A stretch of 64,000 nucleotides of DNA from Piscinibacter sp. HJYY11 (GTDB lineage Bacteria > Pseudomonadota > Gammaproteobacteria > Burkholderiales > Burkholderiaceae_C), in NCBI RefSeq assembly GCF_016735515.1, contig NZ_JAERQZ010000001.1:1674001-1738000 (forward strand), written 5' to 3'. The position numbers and the translations under genes are program-made. The notes beneath the pieces were generated by a model. The model searched no databases. It was not told the origin of the DNA and saw nothing but the letters and a program-made list of their open reading frames with translations. Below, piece by piece: positions 26,402 through 35,490 of this stretch (positions are counted from its first letter, which is position 1; every line of letters begins with the position of its first letter).

Positions 26402-29400
26402 TCAGACCGGCTCGATGCGCGTGACCCCGGGTGGCACCAGCACGATCGTGGCGAGCACGTCGTCGCCCAGCTGCTCCACCGTGAGCGTGGCGCTGCGCCG
26501 CGGCAGCAAGGCCCGCACGAGGCCGAGCCCCGACACGCCGCCCGGGTAGCGCGCGAGGTTGAAGCCCGGCGGCAGCTGACCGCGGTTGGCAATGCCGACC
26601 TGCACCCGGCCCTCGCTGCAGGCCAGGCTGCAATGCACGGCCGACGGATCGTCGATCGCCATGCTGTGCTTGACCGCGTTGGTCAAGAGCTCGTTGATCG
26701 TGAGCGCAATCGGGATGCTCTCGGCCTCGGGCAAGGCCCACAGGTGCGCCGGCCCTTCCACCGTGAGGCGGATGGTGCGGCCGAAGGTCCGCTGCACCGA
26801 GCCGGTGATGGCCTCCAGCACGCTCTTCACGCGCAGCGGCCCGGTGGCGCCGACCTGCAGGCCGTAGACCTGCGCGATCGCCTGCACCTGGCCCACCACC
26901 TCGCTGATCGCCGACGCCATCTCCGGCTTGCGCGCGCCGATCTGCTGCAGGAGCCCGGCCACGCCCTGCAGGTTGTTCTTGATGCGGTGGTGCACCTCCT
27001 TCACCAGCATCTCGCGCTGCGCGATGGCGGCTTCGAAGCGCGCTTCCTGCGCAGCGCGCTGCTCGGTCACGTCGGTCGCCACCATCAGCAGCTGGTCGGG
27101 CGGCGCACCCGTGGCCGCCATCGGCAGGTAACGCGCGTCCCACAGACGGGCCTCGCCGTCGGTCTCGACGCGGTACTCGCGCTGCGTCACCGCGCCCGCG
27201 GTCAAGGCCTGCATCATGTCGGCGCGATAGCGCTCGGCCACGGCCGGCTCGAACAGCTCTTCCGGCGTGCGCCCCACCAGCTGGTCGGGCGCAAGGCCGA
27301 TGCTGTGGGCCGCGGCCTGGTTGGCCTGCACGACGCGCAGCGTCTGCGCATCGAAGAGCGAGATCGCGAGCGGTGCCGCCTCGATCACCCGCTGCAGCGA
27401 GGCCTGCACTTCGATCGTGCGCGCCTCGGCCTGGCGGCGGCGCTCGATGTCGAGCAGCGCATAGGTGAGCTGGCGGCCGGTCGACTCGCGGCCGGTGACC
27501 ACCGCATTGCCCACCACCCAGAACTCGCGGCCGTCGCGCGCCTTGACCTTGCACTCGAAGGTCTCGGCCTGGCCTTCGACCAGCTCGTGCAGGTACTGCG
27601 TCTGCCGGAAGGGATGCTCGTCGCCCGGCATCGCCACCGTGCTCATCGGCTGCCCGATGAAGTCGGCCAGGTCGCCACCGAACATGCGGCGTGCCGAGCG
27701 GTTCATCCACTCGATGCCGCCCGGCCCCACGGTGACGATGCCCACCAGCACCGAGTCGAGGATCGCGCGCGTGCGCTCGGCCTGCAGCGCCACCGCCTGC
27801 TGCGCGCGGTGGCGGTCGTCGACGTTGACGTACGACGCAATCAGCCCTTCGGCGGCATTGTTGTCGTCGATCTGCCGCGTGCTGACCTGCACCCACACCA
27901 GGCTGCCGTCATGGCGGCGCAGCTGCCGCTCGCCCGTCCAGCGCCCGGTCTTGTCCATCGACGCGCGGGTGATCGCCCGCAGGCGCAGGAACTCCTCCTC
28001 GCTGGCATACAGCGCCGAGGTCGGCAGCCCGGTCATCGCGTTCGCATCGAGCCCCACGAGCCGGCACATGGCCTGGTTGGCGCGCTGCACGCGGTCGTCA
28101 CGGATGAACGCGATGCCCACTTCCGACAGGCTGAACATCAGCTCGCGGTCGCGCACCAGCGCTTCCAGCTCCATCTGCTGCGCCTTGAGCCGGGTGATGT
28201 CGGACAGCACCGCAATCGCCTCCAGCGCATCGCCGCCCGGCCCGGCGCGCCGCACCGTCAACGCACACCACTGCGTGGTCGCCCCCGGCACGTGAAAGCT
28301 CAGCTCGGCTTCGAACACCGTGTCGGCCGCGAGCGCGGCTTCGATCGCGCTGACGAGGCTCGGCGCCTCGGGCTGGCTCGCGAACAGCTCGGCCAGGCCG
28401 CAGCCGACCACCTGCCCGGCACGCACGCCGAGCAGCGCCTCGAAGCGGCTGTTGCAACGCACCAGCACGCCGCTGCGCAGGTAGGCCATGCCGGCAGTCG
28501 TGCTCTCGAGGATGGTGGTCATCTCGCGCAGCAGCGTGTCGCTGCGCTGCTGCGACTGGTACTGCTCCGTCACGTCGAGCGTCACCACCGAGGTGGTGCG
28601 CTTGCCCGACGCCAGCGTGGCCGGCTCGACCCGCGTCTGCAGCCAGCGCTGCCCGAGCTCAGGGTGGCGGATGGCGTAGCGCACCTCGGTGCGCTGGCCG
28701 TGTCGCAGCGCCTGCTGCAGACGCTCGTATTCGGGCAGCGAATCGGGCAGCACCACCTCGCGGCGGATCGACTGCAAGGCCGACGCGGCCGCCGGCTCAC
28801 CGCCCGACGACGGTGGCAAGGCGCTGCCGTGCTGCACCCAGCCGCCCGATTCCTGGAAGGTGGCGAGGCCGACGCCTGCCGTGTCCATCAGCGCGCCGAT
28901 CTGCATCTGCGCGAGGTCGCGCTCCTCTTCGGCGCTGCGGTCTTCCACCACGGCCATGTAGCGCAGCTGTCCGCTGGCGGTGCGGTAGCAGCGCAAGGCC
29001 GAGCGCAGGCGGCGCGCCGGGCCGTCGGGCTGCGTCACCCACGCCTGCGCCTCCACCGGGCTCGCGCCCGGCTGCAGCGATGCGAGCGGCCGGCCGTCCT
29101 GCCAGCACAGCAAGGCCTGCACCCCCGGCTCTGCCTCCGACATCAGCACCGGCACCTGCCCCGCCAGCGCTTCGAACGCGGGGTTGGTGCGCACCAGCAG
29201 GCCTTGTTCGTCGAACAGCACCATGCCCACCGGACTGAGGTCGAACCAGTCGTCGAGCTCACGCGCCGAGCGGTCGGCCCGCTCGCGCGCCACATGCTCG
29301 GCGGTGCTGTCCTGGAGGATGGAGAGGTAGCGCGTCTGCCCGGCTTCGTCGACCCACTTGCGCCAAGTGGCACGGCACCAGCGCTCGCGGCCATCGGCGT

Positions 29401-30025
29401 GGAGCAGGCGGCGCTCCATCAGCCGCGACGGCTGGCCGGGCTCGGACATCGCGCCCGTCTGCACCCGGTACGCGAGGCTCAGCTCGCGGTCTTCGATCGG
29501 CTGCAGCTCGACCGGGTCGCGGCCGATCAGCCAGTCGGCGGAGAAGCCGGTGAACTCGGCGAAGGCGGGGTTGACCTGGATGAAGCGGAAGTCGGCATCC
29601 TGCAGGCAGGCGGGGAACGGCGACTCCCAGAACAGGCGCAGCAGCTCCTGCGACAACGACGACGTTTGTGCAGGAGGCCGGGCCACGGCTGTCGACCGAG
29701 GCTCCAGGCGCAAGGCCCAGCGCTCGCCTTCGAGGGGGGTCAGCGACACCGTGCACGAGGTGCCATCGGCCAGCACGACGTGCTCGGGCAACGCAGGCGC
29801 GGCGGCGTGCAAGCGGGGAACGCCTTTGCTCAGGACCTGCTGAGTGGCCTGGACCAGCGACTCGCCGAGCCGGGCCTGAAGGCTTTGCAGCGAGGCTCCG
29901 GCTGCAACACCGAGCCAGCGCTGGGCAGCAGCGTTGGCGTGGTAGACACGGGCGCTGCGATCGAGAACCAGGACTGCGTCGGACAGGGTGTCGAGGAAGT
30001 GACGCAGCGCCTTGGGATCGAACAT
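26402..30025 (-). CDS. Sensor histidine kinase with about eight PAS domains, HisKA_2 type
   Basis: The 1207-residue protein has no transmembrane helix, so it is probably cytoplasmic. PAS-like repeats begin near residues 8, 130, 260, 375, 500, 625, 750 and 880 (for example LDRSARVYHANAAAQRWLG, IQVNPAFAEFTGFS, IEWMNRSARRMFGG). The C-terminus has a HisKA_2 dimerisation domain (VKEVHHRIKNNLQGVAG, phospho-His in VHHRIKNN) and a HATPase (ALTINELLTNAVKHSM; GVSGLGLVRALL). Such kinases often signal to ANTAR or HWE-type regulators. The ANTAR gene follows 107 bases downstream. Stacked PAS domains imply several inputs (redox, light, ligands), none determinable here. Confidence 0.92.
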   Translation of the reverse strand: MFDPKALRHFLDTLSDAVLVLDRSARVYHANAAAQRWLGVAAGASLQSLQARLGESLVQATQQVLSKGVPRLHAAAPALPEHVVLADGTSCTVSLTPLEGERWALRLEPRSTAVARPPAQTSSLSQELLRLFWESPFPACLQDADFRFIQVNPAFAEFTGFSADWLIGRDPVELQPIEDRELSLAYRVQTGAMSEPGQPSRLMERRLLHADGRERWCRATWRKWVDEAGQTRYLSILQDSTAEHVARERADRSARELDDWFDLSPVGMVLFDEQGLLVRTNPAFEALAGQVPVLMSEAEPGVQALLCWQDGRPLASLQPGASPVEAQAWVTQPDGPARRLRSALRCYRTASGQLRYMAVVEDRSAEEERDLAQMQIGALMDTAGVGLATFQESGGWVQHGSALPPSSGGEPAAASALQSIRREVVLPDSLPEYERLQQALRHGQRTEVRYAIRHPELGQRWLQTRVEPATLASGKRTTSVVTLDVTEQYQSQQRSDTLLREMTTILESTTAGMAYLRSGVLVRCNSRFEALLGVRAGQVVGCGLAELFASQPEAPSLVSAIEAALAADTVFEAELSFHVPGATTQWCALTVRRAGPGGDALEAIAVLSDITRLKAQQMELEALVRDRELMFSLSEVGIAFIRDDRVQRANQAMCRLVGLDANAMTGLPTSALYASEEEFLRLRAITRASMDKTGRWTGERQLRRHDGSLVWVQVSTRQIDDNNAAEGLIASYVNVDDRHRAQQAVALQAERTRAILDSVLVGIVTVGPGGIEWMNRSARRMFGGDLADFIGQPMSTVAMPGDEHPFRQTQYLHELVEGQAETFECKVKARDGREFWVVGNAVVTGRESTGRQLTYALLDIERRRQAEARTIEVQASLQRVIEAAPLAISLFDAQTLRVVQANQAAAHSIGLAPDQLVGRTPEELFEPAVAERYRADMMQALTAGAVTQREYRVETDGEARLWDARYLPMAATGAPPDQLLMVATDVTEQRAAQEARFEAAIAQREMLVKEVHHRIKNNLQGVAGLLQQIGARKPEMASAISEVVGQVQAIAQVYGLQVGATGPLRVKSVLEAITGSVQRTFGRTIRLTVEGPAHLWALPEAESIPIALTINELLTNAVKHSMAIDDPSAVHCSLACSEGRVQVGIANRGQLPPGFNLARYPGGVSGLGLVRALLPRRSATLTVEQLGDDVLATIVLVPPGVTRIEPV

Positions 30026-30067
30026 GAACCGAGTGTACGCAGCCCCCTAGCTCGCATCCAGCACGAG

Positions 30068-30086
30068 GCGAAGCAGGTAGCTTCGC
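30068..30086. repeat. Perfect 7-bp inverted repeat upstream of the PAS kinase
   Basis: GCGAAGC-AGGTA-GCTTCGC lies in the 86-base gap between the HDOD gene stop side and the PAS-kinase start side. It could be an operator or part of a terminator for the HDOD gene; no T-tract is present. Confidence 0.35.
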
Positions 30087-30111
30087 AGGCGCCGCCTCAC
30101 GCAGCGGTCGA

Positions 30112-31323
30112 CTACTCGACCTGCGAAGCCGCCGTCAACGCCGACAACACACACCGATTGATCTCAGACACGCTGAGCATCAGCGTCTCGGCCGCCGACC
30201 GGAAGTCGTACAGCGATTCGTTCTCCACCGCCTGCACCAACGCAAAGTAAGGTTGATACGGCCCGGAGCCATCGACCAGCGCCTGGTACACGCGCTCCGG
30301 CACCGGAATCGTCTTCAGCAGCTCCGAGAACGGCTGCTTGAACATCCGGTCCAGCAGCGAGAACACGCCGCAGATGAACATCTCATTGCGCATCTCTTCA
30401 TCGCCCGAAGAGCGCACCAGTTCTTCCATCAACAGCCCACGGCGAACCGCCGCGAACATGACGGGCTTCATGTTCGAGTCCTTGCCCGCCGTCGCGAGCA
30501 GCAGCGCCAGCCAGCGCTTCAAGCGCTGGTACCCGAGCATCATGATTGCGTGCCGGAACGAGCTGATCTCCACGCGCAGCCCGAACGCAGGCGAGTTGAT
30601 GTAGCGCATCAGCTTGAACGCGAGCGACGGATCACGCTTCAGCGTGCCTTCGAGCTTCTCGATCGGCTCCTGCTTGTCGACGCGCTGGATCAGCTCGACG
30701 ATCACCTGCATTTCCGTCTGCGGCTGCTTGCCGCCACTCTTGGCCGCGGCCTGCTCGATCGCGTCGTCGATCGGCCAGCCCAGCACCGCGGCGGCGCCGC
30801 GCGTGAAGCTCGCTTCCATCTCGGCGAGCGTGCGCACGCCCGCCTGCACATGGGGAATGTTGCGGATGACACCGGCCGGCGGCGTGGCGCTGGCTTCGTT
30901 GACGCGGCGGTCGTCGGCCAGGTCGATGATCGAATAGGTGAAGCACGGCAGCACCTCGCGCGGCAGCTCGGTCAGGGGACGGCCCTTGATCAGCAGGGTG
31001 GTACCGGCGGCGTGCAGGTTCTGCAGGGCGACGATGTTGGACGGGTCGACCGCCATGAAGGCCGGCACTTCGACCATCAGGTTGGCCGAAGGCGAGGCGC
31101 GCAGCAGGTCCTGCAGCAGGCTTTCGCTCACCACGTTGAGCGCTGCCTTGCCGCCATCGGCGGGCCACACGCCGCCCACGGCGTGCAGCAGCTGGGCCAC
31201 GTCGGGCGTCGAATCGGGCTTCAGCGGCACGACGGTCAGGCGCGTGGCCGAGACGGCACGGCTGCGGTCGATGAAGGGGGAATAACCGAGGGCCACTTGG
31301 CCCAGGATGGTGGTGTCGTTCAC
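30112..31323 (-). CDS. HDOD domain protein with degenerate N-terminal EAL-like region
   Basis: The 403-residue soluble protein has an HDOD domain at about 200-390 (DPSLAFKLMRYINSPAFGLR, then ISSFRHAIMMLGYQRLKRW), the non-catalytic HD-like module often used in signal output and motility control. The N-terminal 190 residues lack the EAL catalytic motifs but have the YuxH/CdgJ-like layout (degenerate EAL plus HDOD). Members affect motility or regulator stability in several proteobacteria. The start is GTG 31323 with AAGGGA upstream. It follows flgL by 27 bases on the same strand, so it may be transcribed with the flagellar genes. Confidence 0.88.
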   Translation of the reverse strand: MNDTTILGQVALGYSPFIDRSRAVSATRLTVVPLKPDSTPDVAQLLHAVGGVWPADGGKAALNVVSESLLQDLLRASPSANLMVEVPAFMAVDPSNIVALQNLHAAGTTLLIKGRPLTELPREVLPCFTYSIIDLADDRRVNEASATPPAGVIRNIPHVQAGVRTLAEMEASFTRGAAAVLGWPIDDAIEQAAAKSGGKQPQTEMQVIVELIQRVDKQEPIEKLEGTLKRDPSLAFKLMRYINSPAFGLRVEISSFRHAIMMLGYQRLKRWLALLLATAGKDSNMKPVMFAAVRRGLLMEELVRSSGDEEMRNEMFICGVFSLLDRMFKQPFSELLKTIPVPERVYQALVDGSGPYQPYFALVQAVENESLYDFRSAAETLMLSVSEINRCVLSALTAASQVE

Positions 31324-31350
31324 GCGCCGCGTCCCTTGGCTTGGGTGGAA

Positions 31351-32547
31351 TCAGGTGATGTAGTTGAAGAGCGACATCTTCTGGACCAGCGAATAGCTCT
31401 TGAGCGCTGCATCGTAGCCCGTTTGCTTGTTCTGGAAGTCGGAAATCGCCTTCACCATGTCGAGGCCTTCGGCATTGGAACGGTCGGTCTGTGCAGCAAG
31501 TCGCAGATCGTCGAGCCGGCCGGTGGCGTTGTCGATGCGGCCGAGCGTCTCGCCCACCTGCGCACGCACCGATTGCATCTGCGCCATCGCCGAATCCACG
31601 GCGGCGAGGTAGGTCGAGTTGGTCTGGGCGATCTGCGACGGCGTGCGCAGCGGCGTGTTCAGCGCGGCCACCGCGGCATCGATCTGGTTGAAGATGTTGA
31701 GGTCGGACGTGGCCGGGGCCAGCTCGAAGCTGTCGGTGTCGGCCGGCACGCCGGTCACGGTGGCCGAGAGGCCGTCGATCTCGATGGCCCGGCCCGACAC
31801 GTAGGGCACACCGGCAATCGCCGTGGGCGCGCCGTTCTGCATCACCGAATAGGTGGTCACGCCGCCCGCCACCGCGAAGACGATGCTGTAGCTGTCGCCG
31901 GTGACGAGGCTCGGGTTGGTGACACGGCCGGTGTCGACCCACGACTGGCCGGTGTTGGCCGCGTTCGGCGCGGTGGTGAAGACGCCGTTGCCCGTGCGCC
32001 CGCTCATCCACGCGGCACGGCCGTCGACGGTGAGCGGGAGCGGGTCGCCCGAGGCAGCATCGATCTGGCCGGCAGTGCCCTGGTAGGTCACGCCGCCGGC
32101 GGCGTCGAGGAACGGCGCATGGTCGGGCGACTGGCCGCCGAAGAGGTAGGCGCCGGCGCCGTCCTGGCGGTTGGCCACGGCGAGGAGCTGGGTGCGCAGG
32201 CCCGCGATCTTGTCGGCCTGCGCGCGGCGCTCCTGGTCGCTGTAGCTGCCGTTGCCGGAGGCCACCATCGCCTCGCGGATCTGCTGCAGCAGGTCGCTCG
32301 CATCGCCGAGCGCACTTTCCGAGAGCGTCATCGCGTTCTGGCTCGCGTTCACCGCGCGCTGCATCGCATCGGTGTGTTTCTCCGCGGCCAGCGCTCGCTC
32401 GGCGCGCGCCGCGGCGGCCGGGTCGTCGCTCGCGCGGTTGACGCGCTTGCCGGTGGTGAGCTGCTCCTGCGCGGTCGCAAGCTGCGTCTGGCGCTTGATC
32501 AGCGAGTCGACGCTGGCGTCGAAGGAGTTGGCGGTGCTGACACGCAT
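31351..32547 (-). CDS. flgL: Flagellar hook-associated protein 3 (hook-filament junction)
   Basis: The 398-residue protein has conserved flagellin-like N-terminal (MRVSTANSFDASVDSLIKRQ, LTTGKRVNRASDDPAAAARA) and C-terminal (FQNKQTGYDAALKSYSLVQKMSLF) helices. It forms the junction between hook cap protein FlgK and the filament. It is secreted by the flagellar export apparatus without a cleavable signal. Last of the flgB-L gene order; 39 bases separate it from flgK. Confidence 0.96.
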   Translation of the reverse strand: MRVSTANSFDASVDSLIKRQTQLATAQEQLTTGKRVNRASDDPAAAARAERALAAEKHTDAMQRAVNASQNAMTLSESALGDASDLLQQIREAMVASGNGSYSDQERRAQADKIAGLRTQLLAVANRQDGAGAYLFGGQSPDHAPFLDAAGGVTYQGTAGQIDAASGDPLPLTVDGRAAWMSGRTGNGVFTTAPNAANTGQSWVDTGRVTNPSLVTGDSYSIVFAVAGGVTTYSVMQNGAPTAIAGVPYVSGRAIEIDGLSATVTGVPADTDSFELAPATSDLNIFNQIDAAVAALNTPLRTPSQIAQTNSTYLAAVDSAMAQMQSVRAQVGETLGRIDNATGRLDDLRLAAQTDRSNAEGLDMVKAISDFQNKQTGYDAALKSYSLVQKMSLFNYIT

Positions 32548-32586
32548 GGTGTGAGGCCTCAGGTCAGGTCATCGAAGTGCCAGCGA

Positions 32587-34554
32587 TCAGCCGCCCGTCA
32601 TCTCGAGCAGGGTGTCGAAGACGGAGGTGGCCACCTGCAGCATCTTGGCCGCTGCCTGGTAGCTCTGCTGGAACTGGATCAGGCGCGCCGCCTCTTCGTC
32701 GAGGTTGACGCCGGCCTTGTTGGCACGCGCCGCCTCGGCGGTCTGCGCCATGGTGTTGGAGATGTCGGACGACGAGCGTGCGCTCTGCACCCGCACGCCG
32801 ATGTCGGACAAGGCGCTCGCGTACGCATCGGTGATGTTGCGGCCCGGCACCAGCGTGCCGCCAGAGAGCGTCGAGGCGCCGATGAAGAGCGCGTTGCCGA
32901 GCGCGACGAACGCGTTCGCATTGCCGTTGTTGGCGGCGGGCGCGGTGGTCGGGCCGACGTTGATCACGTCGCCGCTGCGCGGCACGCCGCTCAGCGAGAG
33001 CGAGAAGCCGTTGAGGTTGATCGGGCTGCCGGCCGTCCAGGTGCCCGTGCCGCTCGACACGACGGTGTTGCTCGCGTCGAGCATGTCGTAGCTGTAGTCG
33101 CCGGTGTCGTTGTTGAAGGTGATGCGCACCGACTGCGTCGCGTCGTAGGCCGCGGCATCCACCACGCCGAGCGAGGCGGCGCGTGCCGTGCCGGTGTTGT
33201 TGACCGAGAAGGTGCCGGTCACGGCCGAGGCGGCGGCGATGCCGCGCGGGTCGGTCATCACCGAGCGCATGTCGGGCGCGGCCTGCGCCACGGCCTGCAG
33301 CAGGAAACGGTCGCCGGCCGAGGCCGTGCCGGCGGTCATCTGCAGCGTCATGCCTTCGACCTGCACGCCGGCGGCGAGCGCCGTCGGGTCGAACGGGCTG
33401 CCCTGCACGGCGGAGCCGTCGGACAGGCGCGTCAGCGAATAGTTGGAGCCGTCGAAGCGCAGCTCGTAGTCGCTCGCCTGCACGTGGGTGAAGTCGCTCA
33501 CCGCCAGGCTGAAGGTCGCGTCGCCGGCGTTTTCGGTCGAGGCCAGGGTGCGCGGCGCGCCGATGGAGAACAGCGGGTCGCCGGCACGCGCCGGCTGGCC
33601 GCCGTCGAGGCCCAGCGACTGCTGCTGGTTGATGGCCCCGCTCACCGCCACGGCGAGCTGGCCGAGCAGGTTGCGCGCCGCGGTGAGGTCTTCGTTCTGG
33701 AAGCGGATCAGGCCGGCGATGCGGCCACCGGCGATCGAGTTGTTGGGCACCAGGCGGGCGACGCCGCCTTCCTGCAGCGCAAGCTGCGTCTTGGCCGGGT
33801 CGAACTGGTCGGGTGCGGCGACGAGGGCATTGGTCGCGCTGCCGAGCACCAGCGACTGGCCGCCGCCGATGAACAGGCCCATCGAGCCGTCGTTGGCCTC
33901 GATGGTGCTCACGTTGATGTAGCCGCTGATCTCGCTCACCAGCTGGTCGCGCTGGTCGAGCAGGTCGTTGGGCGAGTGGCCGGCGCCCTTGAGCGCGGAG
34001 ATCTGGCGGTTGAGGTCGGCCACCTGCCGGGCGAGCGCATTGACCGAGTCGATGTTGGACTTGAGGTCCTGCGACACACCGCCCTGCAGCGTGTTGAGCT
34101 GCTCGCCGGCCGACTGGAAACGGGCCGCGAGCTCGCGGGCGCGTGTGACGACCACCTGGCGGGCCGACGCGTCCTGCGGGTTGTTGGCCACGTCGACGAA
34201 GGCATCGAGCACCTGCCGCGCGGCATGGCCGATGCCGGCCTCGCCGAGCGGCAGCACGTTCTCGAGCTGGGTGAGCTGGTCGAGCCGGGCCTTGTCGGCT
34301 TCTGCAAGCGAGTTGGTGTTGGCAGCCTGCGTGGTGAGGAAGCGGTCGTACGAGCGCACCACCGTCGTCACGTTCACGCCCTGGCCGAAGAAGCCCGCGC
34401 CGGTGTACTGGCCCTTGGCCGTTTCCAGCTGCACGTCCTGGCGCGAGTAGCCCTGCGTGTTGGCGTTCGCGATGTTGTTGCCGACGGTCTGCAGCGAGGC
34501 GAAGTTCGCCGCCATCGCGCGGGTGCCGATGCCCATCAGGGTGGATGCGCCCAT
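32587..34554 (-). CDS. flgK: Flagellar hook-associated protein 1
   Basis: The 655-residue protein starts MGASTLMGIGTRAMAANF with the conserved NNIANANTQGYSRQDV rod/hook motif and ends with the typical EEAARLIQFQQSYQAAAKMLQ helix. It sits between hook and FlgL. The start ATG 34554 is preferred over a longer frame because it begins the conserved N-terminus. Variable beta-rich middle. Confidence 0.96.
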   Translation of the reverse strand: MGASTLMGIGTRAMAANFASLQTVGNNIANANTQGYSRQDVQLETAKGQYTGAGFFGQGVNVTTVVRSYDRFLTTQAANTNSLAEADKARLDQLTQLENVLPLGEAGIGHAARQVLDAFVDVANNPQDASARQVVVTRARELAARFQSAGEQLNTLQGGVSQDLKSNIDSVNALARQVADLNRQISALKGAGHSPNDLLDQRDQLVSEISGYINVSTIEANDGSMGLFIGGGQSLVLGSATNALVAAPDQFDPAKTQLALQEGGVARLVPNNSIAGGRIAGLIRFQNEDLTAARNLLGQLAVAVSGAINQQQSLGLDGGQPARAGDPLFSIGAPRTLASTENAGDATFSLAVSDFTHVQASDYELRFDGSNYSLTRLSDGSAVQGSPFDPTALAAGVQVEGMTLQMTAGTASAGDRFLLQAVAQAAPDMRSVMTDPRGIAAASAVTGTFSVNNTGTARAASLGVVDAAAYDATQSVRITFNNDTGDYSYDMLDASNTVVSSGTGTWTAGSPINLNGFSLSLSGVPRSGDVINVGPTTAPAANNGNANAFVALGNALFIGASTLSGGTLVPGRNITDAYASALSDIGVRVQSARSSSDISNTMAQTAEAARANKAGVNLDEEAARLIQFQQSYQAAAKMLQVATSVFDTLLEMTGG

Positions 34555-34570
34555 GTCGCCTTCTCCTCTT

Positions 34571-35488
34571 TCAGGCCATCGCACGCTGCAGGCGCAGCGT
34601 GGTGTTGATCATGCGGGTCAGCTTGTCCGCGTAGGCCGGGTCGGTGGCGTAGCCGGCCTTCTGCAAACCCTGGGCGAAGCCCTGCGCAGACGCGCTGTTC
34701 TCCACCACCTTCGAGTAGCGCGGGTTGTTCTTCATCAGCCGGGCGTAGTCGGTGAAGGCCTCTTCGTAGCTGCTGTAGGCGCGGAACTTCGCGCGCACCT
34801 TGTGCGGCTGGCCGTTGATGTATTCGGTGGTCGTGACCTCGGCGACCGGGCCCTTCCAGTTGGCGCCGGCCTTGATGCCGAACACGTTGAAGGAGGTCGA
34901 GCCATCGCGGTGCTTGATCTCGTGGCGGCCCCAGCCCGACTCGTGCGCGGCCTGCGCCACCATGAAGTTGGCCGGAATGCCGGTGGCGGCCTCAGCGGCC
35001 TTGGCGGCGTCGCCGTGCAGCCTCAGGAAACCCATCTGGCGGTCCTTGCCCTGCAGGCCGGAAAGCGACGCGGAGGTGGCGGGGGTTTCCTTGCCGATGT
35101 CTCTGGCGTCGGACTTGGCACCCTCTCTTGCGAGGTTGCTGCGCTCGACCGAGGCCTTGGCCGCGTCAGCGGCGATGTTGGCGAGCGGGTCGCCCAGCTG
35201 GCGCTCCAGCTGCTTGGCGATCACGTCCGACAGGCCGCCGCGCAAACCCGTCATCTGGGTGGCGAACTGCTGGTCGAGCATCTCGGTGCCGAGCTTGGTG
35301 CCCGAGTTGTCGAGCATGCCGGAGCTCACCTGGGCATCGCGCATGCTCTTCATGAGCTGCTGCATGAAGATGCCTTCGAACTGCTTGGCCGCTTCCCGGA
35401 TCGCCGCCTTCGGGTCGCTGTTGGCGGTGTGGCGCAGGTTGGCGACGCCGCGCGGGTCGCCGATGGGGAGGTTGCTGTTGACGCCCAT
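34571..35488 (-). CDS. flgJ: Flagellar rod assembly protein/muramidase FlgJ
   Basis: The 305-residue protein has an N-terminal rod-cap scaffolding domain (KQFEGIFMQQLMKSMRDA at about 35-50; MLDQQFATQM) and a C-terminal peptidoglycan hydrolase domain of the GH73 type (FMVAQAAHESGWGRHEI, with Glu in AHESGW as catalytic acid; later GYATDPAYADKL). It locally opens peptidoglycan so the rod can pass. Both domains are present, as in Salmonella. ATG 35488 lies two bases after the flgI stop. Confidence 0.96.
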   Translation of the reverse strand: MGVNSNLPIGDPRGVANLRHTANSDPKAAIREAAKQFEGIFMQQLMKSMRDAQVSSGMLDNSGTKLGTEMLDQQFATQMTGLRGGLSDVIAKQLERQLGDPLANIAADAAKASVERSNLAREGAKSDARDIGKETPATSASLSGLQGKDRQMGFLRLHGDAAKAAEAATGIPANFMVAQAAHESGWGRHEIKHRDGSTSFNVFGIKAGANWKGPVAEVTTTEYINGQPHKVRAKFRAYSSYEEAFTDYARLMKNNPRYSKVVENSASAQGFAQGLQKAGYATDPAYADKLTRMINTTLRLQRAMA

Positions 35489-35490
35489 CT

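Noticed and set aside
26390..34608. Very long open frames on the plus strand opposite the PAS kinase and the flagellar genes (over 1000 residues)
   Set aside because: They are antisense to convincingly assigned genes; they lack domains and arise because high GC suppresses stop codons.
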